DNA of 64,000 nt from Nephrocerus scutellatus (taxonomy: Eukaryota > Arthropoda > Insecta > Diptera > Pipunculidae), in contig OX352763.1 of NCBI GenBank assembly GCA_947095585.1, forward strand, positions 31,421,462 to 31,485,461, in the 5' to 3' direction. Below, one piece after another: positions 1 through 10,090 of this stretch; the first letter of the stretch is position 1; every line of letters starts with the position of its first letter. The notes under the pieces were generated by a model that saw nothing but the letters and a program-made list of their open reading frames with translations, did no database searches and was not told where the DNA came from. The position numbers and the translations under genes are program-made.

Positions 1-545
1 GTGTGTGTGCACACGCTGTTATATATATTGATATAAGGTGAATTAAAAGGGATTTTGGCAGCTTTTTTAAATTCTCTATATATTTAGTACACATCCGCTT
101 GTGTTTGTCTGTCTATCTGTTTGTCGTGAAATGTTCCGATGAATTTTCAACCCACTTCCTACAGCCCAAGTTTATTGAAACTTAGCAAAGATGTGTATTT
201 CCGTTGACAATACTATCTATTAGAATTTGGTATTGATTTAGCAACGCGGTCGGCTGGCTCCCATACACAAGTTCTTTTAAATTGCATGCCATATAGCGGC
301 ATCAGATAACACAATACTATAATGACTGTGTGCGCGGGTGCGCTGTGTGCAGCGCTGCTTTACGATTGGGGTTGTTTTTACTTTTTAACCCGCAGAGCAC
401 GCAGTGCTTCGCATGTGTATTTATTTTTCAGCATTTATAGTGCAGTTCATTATACTTTTGGTTATTAGAGGATTAGGATTTTTTCTGTTTCATTCAGTGG
501 AAAACTACTTTCTCTTTCGTGGCTTGATATTTTTATTTTATTAAA
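1..545. other. Gene-free flank, no recognised feature
   Basis: No reading frame of note. The stretch holds a short GT run at the very start and a TTGTCTGTCTATCTGTTTGT tract near 104-123, of the kind often found at the ends of old repeats. It probably derives from a decayed dispersed repeat, but no family can be named. Confidence 0.4.
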
Positions 546-559
546 TTAGCGTATTGAAC

Positions 560-1245
560 TCTATATAGCTTAGCTTAGCCTAAAAGACTCCAAAAGACTC
601 TCATAAGACTCCACAAAGACTCTCAAAATATTTCCAAAAGGCCCCAAAAGGATCCTAACAGAGCTACCTAATGTCTTCTCAAAAGACCCGTAAAATACCT
701 CATATAAGATGCCTAAAAGACTCCCAAAAACATTAAAAAGACCCCAAAATACCCCAAGAGCTCCATCAAAAGAATCCCAAATGACCTACACAGTGACCTC
801 TTAAAAGACCAATAGACCTCCAAAATACCTCCCAGCAGTCTCAAAAAGTCCCACAAAGGACTTCCAAAAGACCCTCAAAATGTCCTCCAAAAATCCTCCC
901 AAAACACTCATAAAATATCTTCTAAAACACCCCCAAAATACCCCCAAAAGACCTACTAAAAACTCCATAAAAAAAACTACCAAAAGACACTCGAAATATT
1001 CCAGAAGTATCACCAAAATATCCCCAAAAGACCCACAAGAAGATCCCATAAAAAACTCCAAAATGACCCTCAAAATACTCCTGAGGAATCCTCAAAAGAC
1101 CCCCATCAAACTACCAAAACCACCACCAAAAGACACAAAATATGCTCTAAAGACTACTACAAGAAGACTCCAAAAATACCCCCAACAGACTAAAAAAAGC
1201 CACCAAAAGACGCCTCAAAAGACCCTTAAAAGACCCCCAAAGCGA
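560..1245 (+). repeat. A+C-rich degenerate tandem block 1
   Basis: About 690 bp in which the plus strand is nearly devoid of G and T, built from a degenerate unit of about 11-12 bases such as CCCAAAAGACC or CTCCAAAAGACTC. Related blocks lie at 7890-8645 and 31430-31800, and inverted at 32040-32150. The open frames across it (880-1290 plus, 801-1073 minus) follow from the lack of TAA/TAG/TGA in such composition and are repetitive K/P/T peptides, so they are not genes. Confidence 0.85.
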
Positions 1246-1800
1246 TTAGTGATTTGTGTACTGGATATTGGGTTGATCAGCGCTGCGTAGCTGACAGTGG
1301 AAAAATTAAATCATCATGTCGCACTGTCGTAACGCTCTCAACTTTACGCTCTACTAAATGCGCCAAAATAAGTATCTTTTTCTTCTTCTTTCTTTCCTTT
1401 ACTCCGCGGGGGAGCATAAAGCTTCTACAAACGCCCGCCAACGAACTCGATTTAACGCCTGAGGTTTCAAGAGACGCCACTCGGTCCCCTGGGATCTTGC
1501 TTCCTCTTCGTTTGCTAGGATGGCCAAGTCGACGGCTTCCTTGTGGATTTCATTCGAGCGCTAGTTTCGTAATGTCGTCCGCTGGCTTTCTCAAAGTGTG
1601 GCCAATTCAGCTCCATTTTCGTCGTCTAAAAAATAAGTATGACTTGAATAAAATTTAACAAAAATGTATTTCCGATTGGGGTGAAAAAAAACCCTAGCTA
1701 GTGACAGGGAAACGTAGCAATTAAATAAGTGTGGGGTTTTGGAAGATTAAGGGAGAAAACTTCCCTCACTTCATAACTTATACTATTGCCTTTTTTAAAA
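1246..1800. other. Gene-free stretch
   Basis: Nothing recognisable. The overlapping frames at 1254-1658 and 1277-1480 have no family resemblance and run through a TTTTTCTTCTTCTTTCTTTCC pyrimidine tract. Confidence 0.4.
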
Positions 1801-1876
1801 AATCTAGCGTAGATTGATTTTTTGGCTGTCAACTTTTTCGTTTTCTCTAAAAAAAAAAATCAATCTACGGTAGATT
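1801..1876. repeat. Nested inverted repeat (hairpin)
   Basis: AATCTAGCGTAGATTGATTTT at 1801-1821 pairs with AAAATCAATCTACGGTAGATT at its right end with one mismatch, around a loop of about 30 bases. Each arm is itself a small palindrome (AATCTA-GCG-TAGATT and AATCTA-CGG-TAGATT). It looks like the end or core of a small foldback element. Confidence 0.7.
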
Positions 1877-1939
1877 GAAATTCCCCTATAACAGATCTGT
1901 ATATTTTGGGAGATTTATCCCTTTTGCACCAACTACAAA

Positions 1940-2420
1940 AGTTTTGTCTATCAGTGATACACATGTGTTTAAAAGTTAAAGGAAATCGGCCTTATTTATA
2001 AAAAAAAATTCATATGGGCACAACTCGGGCCTCAGGGCCCGTTCACTCCAAAAATCTTGCAAACAGTTTTGTTCATCGGAGGTATACATGTGTTTAAAAA
2101 AAGGCATAAAACCGGGCTATTTTTTAAACAAATTACGATTTTGTCAATCGGAGATACACAAGTGTAGAAAATTTGGAAAAAAAACGGGTTAGTTTCTTTA
2201 AAAAAAAATTTCGGTCCCCATGACCCCCAAAATCTCCAAAATTTTTATAAAATCCATCCATCGATCGGAGATACACTGTGTATAAAATTTAAAGAAAATC
2301 GGGTTAAGTTTTAAAAAATATTAACAGGAAGTTTCGTGTGCAAAATTTCAATAAAATCGGGCTTTGAGAAGTGTTAAAAATGATCAGAAGATTCCAAGAC
2401 AAGCAAACAGACAAACAGCC
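1940..2420 (+). repeat. Degenerate tandem units with GATACACATGTG motif
   Basis: A motif of the form ATCGGAGATACACATGTGT, followed by A/T-rich sequence and then AAAATCGGG, recurs near 1955, 2080, 2152 and 2269, with a partial unit near 2333. Spacing is irregular (about 125, 72 and 117 bases). The block ends in a GACAAGCAAACAGACAAACAG tract. No coding potential. This resembles the degenerate repeats common in dipteran intergenic DNA, but the family is not identified. Confidence 0.65.
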
Positions 2421-3790
2421 AGAAGTTTCGTTCGTAACCACGCCTTTAATTATTTGTCACACACTCGCATACATCCTGTAAACATAATTAAGAGCTAAAA
2501 AGATCAAAATTTGTATAAACAAACACGGTAAATATATATCTGCAAGTAAGAGTATATAGTTGTATAGGTATAGAGTATATAAGGTGCAGTCTGGCACTTC
2601 CAACTGCAATGCTTAAATATATCCTTTATTTTGTATTGTGTTGTAATCGACAAAATAGCACCCCAACGATATGGAGGAACCAAACAATATCTTATTATAT
2701 GAAAAGTCTTAAGTGCAACTTGTTAACCCTTCATCACCCTGCACGAAGACCCACTCAAAACGTTTTGATTACCTCATATACAAGAGGAGAGAAAAAAAAA
2801 CCGCATGCTGGCTACATACATCGTCGACATCACCTTTATGGTTAACACTTCGACTTCAGCACGCTGCTGCACAGTGCATTTATACGAATTCCATTAGAAC
2901 TTGCATTACAGGAACGGGGGAAACACATCGAAGAAAGCCAACTTCATAAACGCAAGTGCAGCAGTGTGGAATACTCGTCGTACTGACACAGCCAACACAA
3001 CAATTCACAACATCGCAACTCTGGCAACATGGAGGGAGCCCATTCAGTCAGTTACCAGTGCGCCTGGCCTAGTGCATGCCAAGTCGAAGCGGTCAAAGCA
3101 ATCATATATACGCGACGATCAAGTTAGCTGCTGCCTGCCATAGTGGAAGCGGCGTGTCTGCGTGCCTGTATGTGGTTATGTGTTTGTCCGTTTGCGCGAA
3201 GGTGGCAAGGAATGTGGCAAACCGCAAACCCACAAAATGAATTGTTTCAATTATGTTTTTGTGTATCGCTGATATGTTCTCGCTGCGGGTACGTTGCACG
3301 TGATAGCAGCCCTCCCACAGCTGCACACACTGCAATGCATTATACGACTTACGACTTACGAGTACTTGAAAAATGGCAGCAATTGTGATATTTGGTTAGC
3401 AATGCGGTTGGCCATTTGCATTGCACTGCATTGCTCTCGAAACGAGACAGAATGCTATGCGATTGGTGTTTTGGATGAATTGGAGAAAGGGAAACGCAAA
3501 TTCTAAGAGCGCACACGTTTGCCATCACTCAGAAGCTCAGCACAGGAAGCCTTAGGTTTTGTTTAATTTGCTGACTTGTCAATCACTACCTCAGTTACGA
3601 CCTACGAGTATCTACTTGGACGTGTGAATATTAGTCTATAACCGCAGGGAAAAGTTGAAGAAAATAAAATGACGTCTAACCAGTCAGACGGAATGATAGA
3701 AAAATGTTAGCAACGCAACCGCGTGGCGGTGGATTATGGATTGGTAAAAATACGTTTTTTTTTAATCCAGAGTTTTTGGTGACTAAACGG
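2421..3790. other. Apparently single-copy non-coding stretch
   Basis: Several short frames on both strands (2609-3506) overlap in all directions and resemble nothing known. A TATATAAGG sequence near 2577 could serve as a TATA box, but no gene follows it. I see no repeat family here. Confidence 0.35.
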
Positions 3791-3805
3791 TACAATATCG
3801 GCCGT

Positions 3806-3834
3806 TTGTAGAGCCAAATATGATGATGATGATA
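3806..3834 (+). mobile_element. LINE-B 3' tail remnant
   Basis: GTAGAGCCAAATATGATGATGATGAT matches the terminal sequence of the LINE-B copies ending at 37988 (plus) and 44441 (minus). Only the extreme 3' end with its GAT microsatellite tail is left, the usual result of severe 5' truncation during target-primed reverse transcription. Confidence 0.65.
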
Positions 3835-4069
3835 CGATACAATATATGTATAAGTTCACACTGGTAATTGCTGTATATCAGTTAAAGAAGTTGCTGATAA
3901 AAAAAAAATATTTTTAGCACCAATATTTTGTTACTATAGGAACACTGCATCAACTACCCTGTTAAGGCAATAGACGGCTCTTTAAGCCTTATGAAGGAAC
4001 AACAATTAACCCGCTGGATAGCACATTTTAAGAATGTTTTGATATAAACTTTGCCAGGCACGTCTATCA

Positions 4070-4620
4070 ATCCACATATGCACCCCCTAATAGGCTACTT
4101 AACATCAGCGTCGCTACTGCAATCAGGTAAAGCAGCAGGCAACGGAAACATCTACGCAGAACTCCTTCAAGCCAACGTCGAGTTAACTACGCGAACATTG
4201 CATGTGATATAATAAGGTATCTGGGAATCTGAAACCATTCCATCGTCGTTAAAAGAAGGCTTAATAGTCAAACTCCCCAAGAAAGGTAATTTGAGCAATG
4301 GCGAAAACTCGAGAGGAATAACCCTGCTAAACGCCAGAATGCCGCGTCATAAATAACGGTCATCTAGGCTCACCTTTCAACATCTACTCGGAAGTCAAGC
4401 AAGGTTGCACCCTCTCACCATTGTTTTTCACAATTGTCATCGACTGGGTGATGATAATAGCAACCCGTATCCGGTTGTTTTTCACCGCCTAGAAGACCTG
4501 GACTATGCCGATGATATTTGTCTCCTATCAAAAGCGCTAGGCGACATGGATCGACTCCACGACTCCTAGGGCTCCACGCTAACAAAGTGGATTTAAAAAT
4601 TAAAGTCATTTCAGCAGCTT
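4070..4620 (+). mobile_element. LINE-A reverse transcriptase fragment (decayed)
   Basis: Conceptual translation in shifting frames gives the ordered RT signatures of a non-LTR retrotransposon: a GKAAGNGNIYAELL segment near 4130 (the usual KAAG.D.I.AELL motif), SSLKEGLIVKLPKKGNL followed by a degraded WRGITLLN near 4240-4330, a GCTLSP-type motif near 4403, and DYADDICLL with the catalytic Asp pair near 4502. The same motifs occur in the LINE-A copy at 15690-17660, so the two are likely one family. The endonuclease and 3' end are missing, and several stops and frameshifts interrupt it. It is a dead fragment; the clade cannot be fixed by eye. Confidence 0.8.
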
Positions 4621-5455
4621 ATTCACCACTTAATTCCTAATAAGGGGGATAGGACACAATCTTATGAGTTCCTATGCAGACAGATCTTTTCGCAGACGAC
4701 ACAGTCAGTTTTGAGTTAATGATCCGTGCAGCTATGATCGCAGATATGTTGGCGTTTTTAAAAAGCTCCTTCAATGTCCAGGTATGCTACCATTGTATAC
4801 TCCTTGTATTGACCATGCTTCTACAGATTTTCCCTTGCAGTACGTATGTTGATCAGTAGTCAGAGGTCTCTTATCAATGCTAGTGCGTTAGTGGATGTCA
4901 ATCAGTCATTCTAGTATTTTTAAAAGGAATGAAGATAGACTGATGGTCTGAGATCATTTAGACTAACATGAGAACATTTGCCTTTGGATTTGGGTACTTC
5001 TCTCCATAGATCCGGAATGTCAGATCTAGATAGCTCTTTAGAATTATCTCTAGCACAGAGACTCACACAGCTTTAGCCTTACAAACTAGTCTGAAATGAC
5101 CACACAGTCTCAAACTGTCAACTGAACTGATTTAGGATTGATTTGAAAGTTCAATTCTAAATCCGTTTGAGAATTTTCATTCGAATAAAGCCAAAGGGGG
5201 CCACTGTACTACGTATTATATATTTGACTACCAATGCCTCTCCACTTAGATTTTTTTTCAGAGCCCTAACTGGGTTCTACTATTCATTTATTACATTTTT
5301 TTATATTTTTTTCAACCTATATTTAGTTTGAGGTGCCTTTTGCTTGATTACTTCTTCTTCTTCAGATATTTGGCGTATATCAAGTAATTTGTTCGTCCCG
5401 TGTGAAGAGATTTTGTCCCACTGTATCGCTGCCTTTTTTTGGGTAAAGAGTATGT
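4621..5455. other. Gene-free stretch
   Basis: AT-rich sequence with a degraded TTCAGATA/AGACT-rich patch. No frame or repeat family recognised. Confidence 0.35.
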
Positions 5456-5459
5456 TTGG

Positions 5460-5900
5460 CAGGCAAGAGGTGGACATTTTATATGACTACTGATGTTACC
5501 GATCAAGTGATAGAAAAAATAAAATCAAAAACTTCTTCATGTCCTTGCAGTATTACATGGATATTTCGGGTAATCTCTTACCCTGATAAGAGAATGTCGT
5601 ATCATCAACAAATTCGGCAGTATTTCCATCGAAATTTGAAAAAAGGGGTATCTACCAAAAGCACTGCGGCCCATAGGGATCTATTGCGCTCTTCATCGAA
5701 ATTTAATTACACAGCTAATTTTTATAGATTAGAAATAATATCGGTGCTAAAACAGAATCTTGCGGTACGCCGCAATAAATTCATTCAGTACGACTGGCAA
5801 CTGGACTGGAACAGTTTGTGGTCGAAAGTACGATTTTGACAAGTCTAGTGTCAGTGGTTTACCACGAAAACCAGCCTCTAGATATTTTTCTTAACAGCAG
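5460..5900 (-). mobile_element. Jockey-type LINE reverse transcriptase fragment
   Basis: Read on the minus strand, the core RT motifs appear in order: GVPQDSVLAPILFLIY at about 5775-5725, then EFVDDTTF at about 5617-5594, where FVDD stands for the catalytic FADD box. Stops and a frameshift lie between them. This is RT domain 4-5 of a Jockey-like non-LTR retrotransposon. The plus-strand frame at 5456-5839 is only its antisense shadow. Flanking parts of the element (endonuclease, 3' end) are not recognisable. The fragment is old and non-functional. Confidence 0.75.
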
Positions 5901-5968
5901 CTGATAATTTGCGGTACCAATCTCCGTTGTTTGATTATTTATAAGAAATTACAGCCATTTTAAAAGTG

Positions 5969-6288
5969 ACTAAGTGATCTCTTATAATAATATTTGGCGC
6001 GACTGACCATTGCGGTCCAAGGCATAGCTTCTCGCGACCATTTGTGTTGCGCATGTATATTTTTGGACACAAATGGAGGGGACCTACAATTTAAGGCCGG
6101 ATCCGAACGGCAAATTGAGAAGCTTTCCGTGACAAGATTTATTACTCTCGGTCGTTTGTCAGACGTTCGCGAGTGGTGGGACACCGTGAAAAATACTTTT
6201 GGTGTTACTGGGATTCGAACCACGATCCTCCTGCTCAGTAGCCATGTGCATTTCCAGTGAGCCATGGCGCCCACTAAGTATTCTCTTA
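5969..6288. repeat. Target-site duplication flanking the SINE
   Basis: ACTAAGTGATCTCTTA at 5969-5984 and ACTAAGTATTCTCTTA at 6273-6288 match at 14 of 16 positions and exactly bracket the SINE, as expected for LINE-mediated insertion. Confidence 0.8.
5985..6272 (-). mobile_element. tRNA-derived SINE, copy 1 (full length)
   Basis: On the minus strand the element begins with a tRNA-like head: an A box TGGCTCACTGG (6264-6254) and a perfect B box GGTTCGAATCC (6221-6211), the two internal promoter elements of RNA polymerase III. A tRNA-unrelated body of about 200 bp follows, ending in CGCGCCAAATATTATTATAA, with an ATT-type tail at 5985. The 16-bp near-perfect target-site duplication supports retrotransposition. 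Four more copies or parts are in the window (17812, 31350, 32208 and 46025). The SINE encodes no protein and would rely on a LINE for mobility; which LINE is not clear, as its tail differs from the GAT tail of LINE-B. Confidence 0.85.
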
Positions 6289-7120
6289 GTAACTTTGAAA
6301 ATAGGATGTAATTTCTTATAAAAAATCAATTTATTAAAACAATATTTTTGATAATCTATCCTTTACAAAAAATAATGACATTTTATATAAAACAACAGCA
6401 ACATAATTGCGTACATGAAATTCTATTCCATAAAAACTAATCACACTGTGGTAAAATTTAGGAAACAAATCGCTCTCCGTTAACTGGTAATTGGATGTCT
6501 TACAACAAAAAAAAAAAAAAACTCCGCATCGCCTGTGTGATTGCTTAAATGGCGATTAATTTTTTTATAAAAGGCATTTCCCCTTTTATGACATCATCAT
6601 GATGCAGCATACAAGGGAATCAACAACAAAACAACAAAAAACAAACCAAAGAATTCAAAAAAAACAATGAAGAGGAATGCAGACAAACGGTTTTCTGACG
6701 ATGGCGTGACCACTTCTCTGACATACCATGACGCAGTCCTAGACGCCATTCGCAGCAAAGAAGTGCTGCGGCAACATACATGAAAGATCCGAGCATTAGC
6801 GCGCAGTCAGCTATACAAAAAAAATAAAATATTCGTGCTAATAATTATTGTTGTTGAAATTATTAATGGAACACCGTGCATCTAGCCGGGACACACGGAC
6901 ACACCCACAGACACACATTAAATAAATTGAAAAATAATCCATTTTTTTGTTTGTTAATTACGGCAGAGCTTGCAGGTTTAGTTAAGAGAAATGTTTTGTT
7001 GCCATGGCTGAGCTGTTTCTCTGGCGTTGGGAAAGGTGAAGAGCTTTAACTTTATGGTGCGGTTGATTGTTTTTTTAATGTCCAATCATTAAGAGATGGA
7101 CAGACATAGATTGACCAATG
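6289..7120. other. Gene-free stretch
   Basis: AT-rich DNA with a poly-A run near 6507, a CAACAACAAAACAACAAAAAAC tract near 6620 and a CATCATGATG patch near 6593. It looks like ordinary dipteran intergenic or intronic sequence. No gene or repeat identified. Confidence 0.35.
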
Positions 7121-7124
7121 TTAT

Positions 7125-7400
7125 AAGTCAAGTAAAAAAAACCAGATCACTATCGAGCCCATACAATAACCAGCTTCGATAAGCGTATGGGCCGGCTGGC
7201 TTGCGTTGCCTTTAATCTGACGTTGGAAAAAGTAATCCGAAAGGAACAGTAACAGCGAGAGGAACGATCCTCTCTTAGTCCATTCAGTCCACTGACTTAC
7301 GCAGACGATATTGACATTGTCGATAGGAACCAAAAAAGCTTATGATGTCCAGCTCTGGAAAAAGTTATGTATAGGAAAGTAATGGAGAAGGTGCATAAAA
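7125..7400 (+). mobile_element. LINE-B reverse transcriptase fragment
   Basis: In one plus frame the sequence reads RLACVAFNLTLEKVIRK near 7190-7240, and further on TYADDIDIVDRNQ near 7300-7335. These correspond to DGLACVLFNLALEKVIRDS and AYADDIYIVDRNRR in the better LINE-B copy at 44441-45830 (minus). The Asp pair of the RT active site survives, but an in-frame stop separates the two motifs and nothing recognisable lies on either side. A short dead fragment. Confidence 0.75.
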
Positions 7401-7889
7401 GCTAGGACGCTAAGAACAACACCAACATGCGTCTTAGAGAGGTTATGGTTCACCTCATTCGATTAAATATCTTTGGCAAAAAAAAAAAAAACGGCTGTTT
7501 GCCTTTATTTAGTGGAGATGTCACCAAATGGGACACTTGGCTATCATATCATATAGCGTGCGCAAATGTCGTTTGACAGCTGATCTATTTGCAGGGTCTT
7601 TCTTTTGCGATCCGTCTATGCATCCCAATGATTCCGACCAACCTGCCATTAGACTTCAAGCACTTGGAGTTGCGGTTGAGGTTTGCATTCGCAATTACAA
7701 TAAACAAATCACAAGGGCAATTATTGAGTGTTTGCGGTATTAACCTCTCCGAGCTTCTCACATGGTAAATTGTATGGAGGCTATTCCAGTGTCGGAAATC
7801 AATCCGCTTTGTTTGCTTACGCGCCAGACAACAAAACAAATAAAAAAACAGTGCGCGGTTGAAGTGACATTTATTTGATGTTGTGGGCA
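7401..7889. other. Gene-free stretch
   Basis: Two overlapping antiparallel frames (7528-7743 plus, 7585-7968 minus) have no recognisable content; the minus one runs into the A+C block. Confidence 0.35.
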
Positions 7890-8645
7890 AAAATGCCACC
7901 AAAGGAATTATAAAACGGCCTCCAAAAGAACTCAAAATAATTACAAAATACCCCCCAGACGACCACAAAGGCCCCCAGAAGACGCCGAAAAGACTCCAAG
8001 AAGACCCCTAAAAGACCCCCAAAAGGCCACCAAACGACCATCAAAAGAATCATAAAAGATCCCCCAAAAAGTCATCAAAGACTCCCAAAATATCCTCAAA
8101 AGACCCTCAAAGAACCCCCAAGGACCCACAAAAAGCCATCAAAAGATCCTCAAAAGACTTCTCAAAAGACCCCCAAAAGACCCTCAAAGGACTCCCAAAA
8201 ACACCCTCAAAAGACCCTCAAAGGGCCCATTAAAAGACTCGCAAAACACCCTCAAAGGACCCCCAAAAGACTTTCCAAAAGACCCTTAAAATACTCCCCA
8301 AAAGACCACTAAAAGACACACAATAATACCCTCAAAAAGGTCCCCAAAAACACGCCCAAAAAATACCACCAAAACCCCAAACAAATCATAAAAATACCTC
8401 CGAAAGACCCTAAAAGAATCACAAATCACCCACCAAGGACCCACAAAAATCCATCAAAAGATCCTCAAAAGACTTCTCAAAAGACCCCCAAAAGACCCTC
8501 AAAAGGCCCACAAGGACCTACAAAACCCATTCTAAAGACCAGCAAAAAACCCTTAAAAACCCCCAAAATGCCCTCAAAAGACCTACAAAAAACCACCAAA
8601 ATACCCCTAGAGGACCCTATTTTCAAATAGCTCTTCACAAATTCA
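7890..8645 (+). repeat. A+C-rich degenerate tandem block 2, with defined end
   Basis: The longest of the four related blocks, made of CCCAAAAGACC/CTCAAAAGACC-type units on the plus strand. A 70-base internal segment is repeated: ACCCACAAAAAGCCATCAAAAGATCCTC at about 8124 recurs as ACCCACAAAAATCCATC near 8439, so local amplification has occurred. The block ends in non-repetitive sequence (8607-8643) that is also found, inverted, at 32005-32042. Confidence 0.85.
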
Positions 8646-8659
8646 TAAAACGATCAAAA

Positions 8660-8995
8660 GCAAATTTATTGAAATTTTGACAGCAATACGTATGTCGGTT
8701 CAGCAAGTTCTTTATAAAACTGGTTTTCAGAAAGCTAATGTATTAACTTCGCATTTCGCTTCAGCGTCTACCCTTCCATTTTCGAACCAAAGTCCAACAA
8801 TTCTCCCGAATGTAGGCACAGGTATGTTTAAAATCTATTTCCGGTCACGGATTGTGTCAAAGATTCTTAAAAAACTTGACCCTAATAAAGCAACTGGACC
8901 CGACGGTATTCCACTTTATTTATTTAGAAACCCGTTCTACTCGTATAATCTGAGGTCCTTTTGTCTGAAAAACAAACACTCGTTTCAATTCTAAA
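8660..8995 (+). mobile_element. Jockey-type LINE RT N-terminal fragment
   Basis: A plus-strand frame (8677-8994) ends with VSKILKKLDPNKATGPDGIP, the well-conserved start of the RT domain in Jockey-like elements, where a conserved helix leads into K(A/S)xGPDGIP. The preceding 60 residues fit the linker between endonuclease and RT. Sequence beyond residue 85 loses similarity, and the RT core is missing. Truncated and non-functional. Confidence 0.7.
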
Positions 8996-8999
8996 CAAC

Positions 9000-9550
9000 A
9001 TAGATTTGCTTTAGAAACCAACATTTCAATTCCTCCTTTTATCCCAGAGTAACATAGATGGTGAATCAATCGGTCGACACCGTATTTTCCGAAACGCTTA
9101 ATCTAAAAGGCTTTCAAAATAGACATCAACAGGTTCCTGATGGTCCGAATTGTTTAATAGATGATTTACTTACTTATTTGTATTATTTTTATTATTTGTA
9201 ATATTTGCTCAGGGATTTTTGTAATTTTCCAGGTCGATTGATTGAGCAAATTGGGTAAGCCACGAGTATAATGTAAAACCTTCAAAAGAAATCACCATCA
9301 TTTATGTGAAAAGGCAGGCGGAAATCAGATTACTGGGAGCAGTCTCGTTGACGTCTAAGATGACGGTGAAATGTCACTCCTATTTTTTAACGAGATCGGT
9401 GAACAGTTCAATATTCGGATATCTGGGTCAGGGTCACTCGGACGTCGTGAGAATCTCCAGGACAGAAGAAATTGGTACAACTTTCCAGTTGCAACCGCGA
9501 AGGACAAATGTGGGTGGTCTATTGCGTGACAATTAGGCTTGGCGCATATT
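9000..9550. other. Stretch without assigned gene
   Basis: A 76-codon frame at 9306-9536 has no recognisable motif. Given the LINE C-terminal fragment directly downstream it may be more distant LINE sequence, but this cannot be shown. Confidence 0.3.
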
Positions 9551-9555
9551 AAAAG

Positions 9556-9645
9556 CAGCCTAGCACAGCCGAGGTTTTTAGGGTATACAATGTTAAGCTA
9601 AATGACACTCTAAAAACCTCGGCTACGCTATGCTGTGCTAGGCTG
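9556..9645. repeat. Inverted repeat with 26-base left arm
   Basis: The left arm at 9556-9581 (CAGCCTAGCACAGCCGAGG followed by TTTTTAG) pairs with the right arm at 9610-9645. The right arm carries an extra CTATGCTGTG-like segment (about 9627-9634), which looks like a small duplication of GCTGTGC. The loop is 28 bases. It could be a small foldback element or the stem of a LINE 3' region. Confidence 0.7.
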
Positions 9646-9649
9646 TGGT

Positions 9650-10090
9650 CAAGATGCGGCGACCTTAAGCTTGCGTTTCGAAAAGGGCCGTAAGCCTTGA
9701 CAACTGTAAGGTGGAAGAGGTATATCAAGATAAGTTTGGACAAAACTGGAGTTGGGGCGCAAAAGACGGGAGCTAAGAATGGTTGCAGGGATACTTACGG
9801 AATACTGCCTTCTGATGAAACATGTGAGAAGGTAGGGTTCTGAATTAATTGACATCTATGAAAGTTGCATATTAACGAAGAGAAGGGGAAGACGAAAGCC
9901 CATTTCCTCTGCTCTTGTTCGACATTAGCGTACAGAATTCACAAACACCTTGGTAAACGAATGATGGACAACCTCTCAGATTTCGAAAATGGCGACATAC
10001 TACGATTTAAATGGTTTAAGATCCTATAGTAACCAACGGACCGTTATCGGTCCGAGTGTGCAATGCAGTCACTCTAACCTAAACCGGTTC
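9650..10090 (+). mobile_element. R1-like LINE C-terminal fragment
   Basis: In a shifted plus frame around 9880-10020 the sequence reads KTKAHFLCSCSTLAYRIHKH followed by LGKRMMDNLSDFENGDILRF. This has the HxxCxCxxLxxxRxxxLG pattern typical of the C-terminal zinc-binding tail after RNase H in R1/LOA-type LINEs. Stops upstream disrupt the rest. Related tails are at 59270-59510 (minus, HLFCTC) and 60420-60480 (plus). Confidence 0.6.

Noticed and set aside
801..1290. Open frames on both strands across the A+C-rich block
   Set aside because: Openness follows from the near absence of stop codons in a CCCAAAAGACC-type repeat; the peptides are repetitive and have no counterpart in blocks 2-4.
2575..2610. 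TATATAAGG plus a possible initiator as a core promoter
   Set aside because: No transcript or reading frame follows that can be supported.
5456..5839. 127-codon plus-strand frame
   Set aside because: Antisense shadow of a Jockey-type RT whose GVPQDSVLAP and FVDD motifs read on the minus strand.
6211..6264. tRNA gene suggested by perfect A and B boxes
   Set aside because: The region continues into a 288-bp repeat with tail and target duplication, and other copies exist; it is a SINE head, not a functional tRNA.
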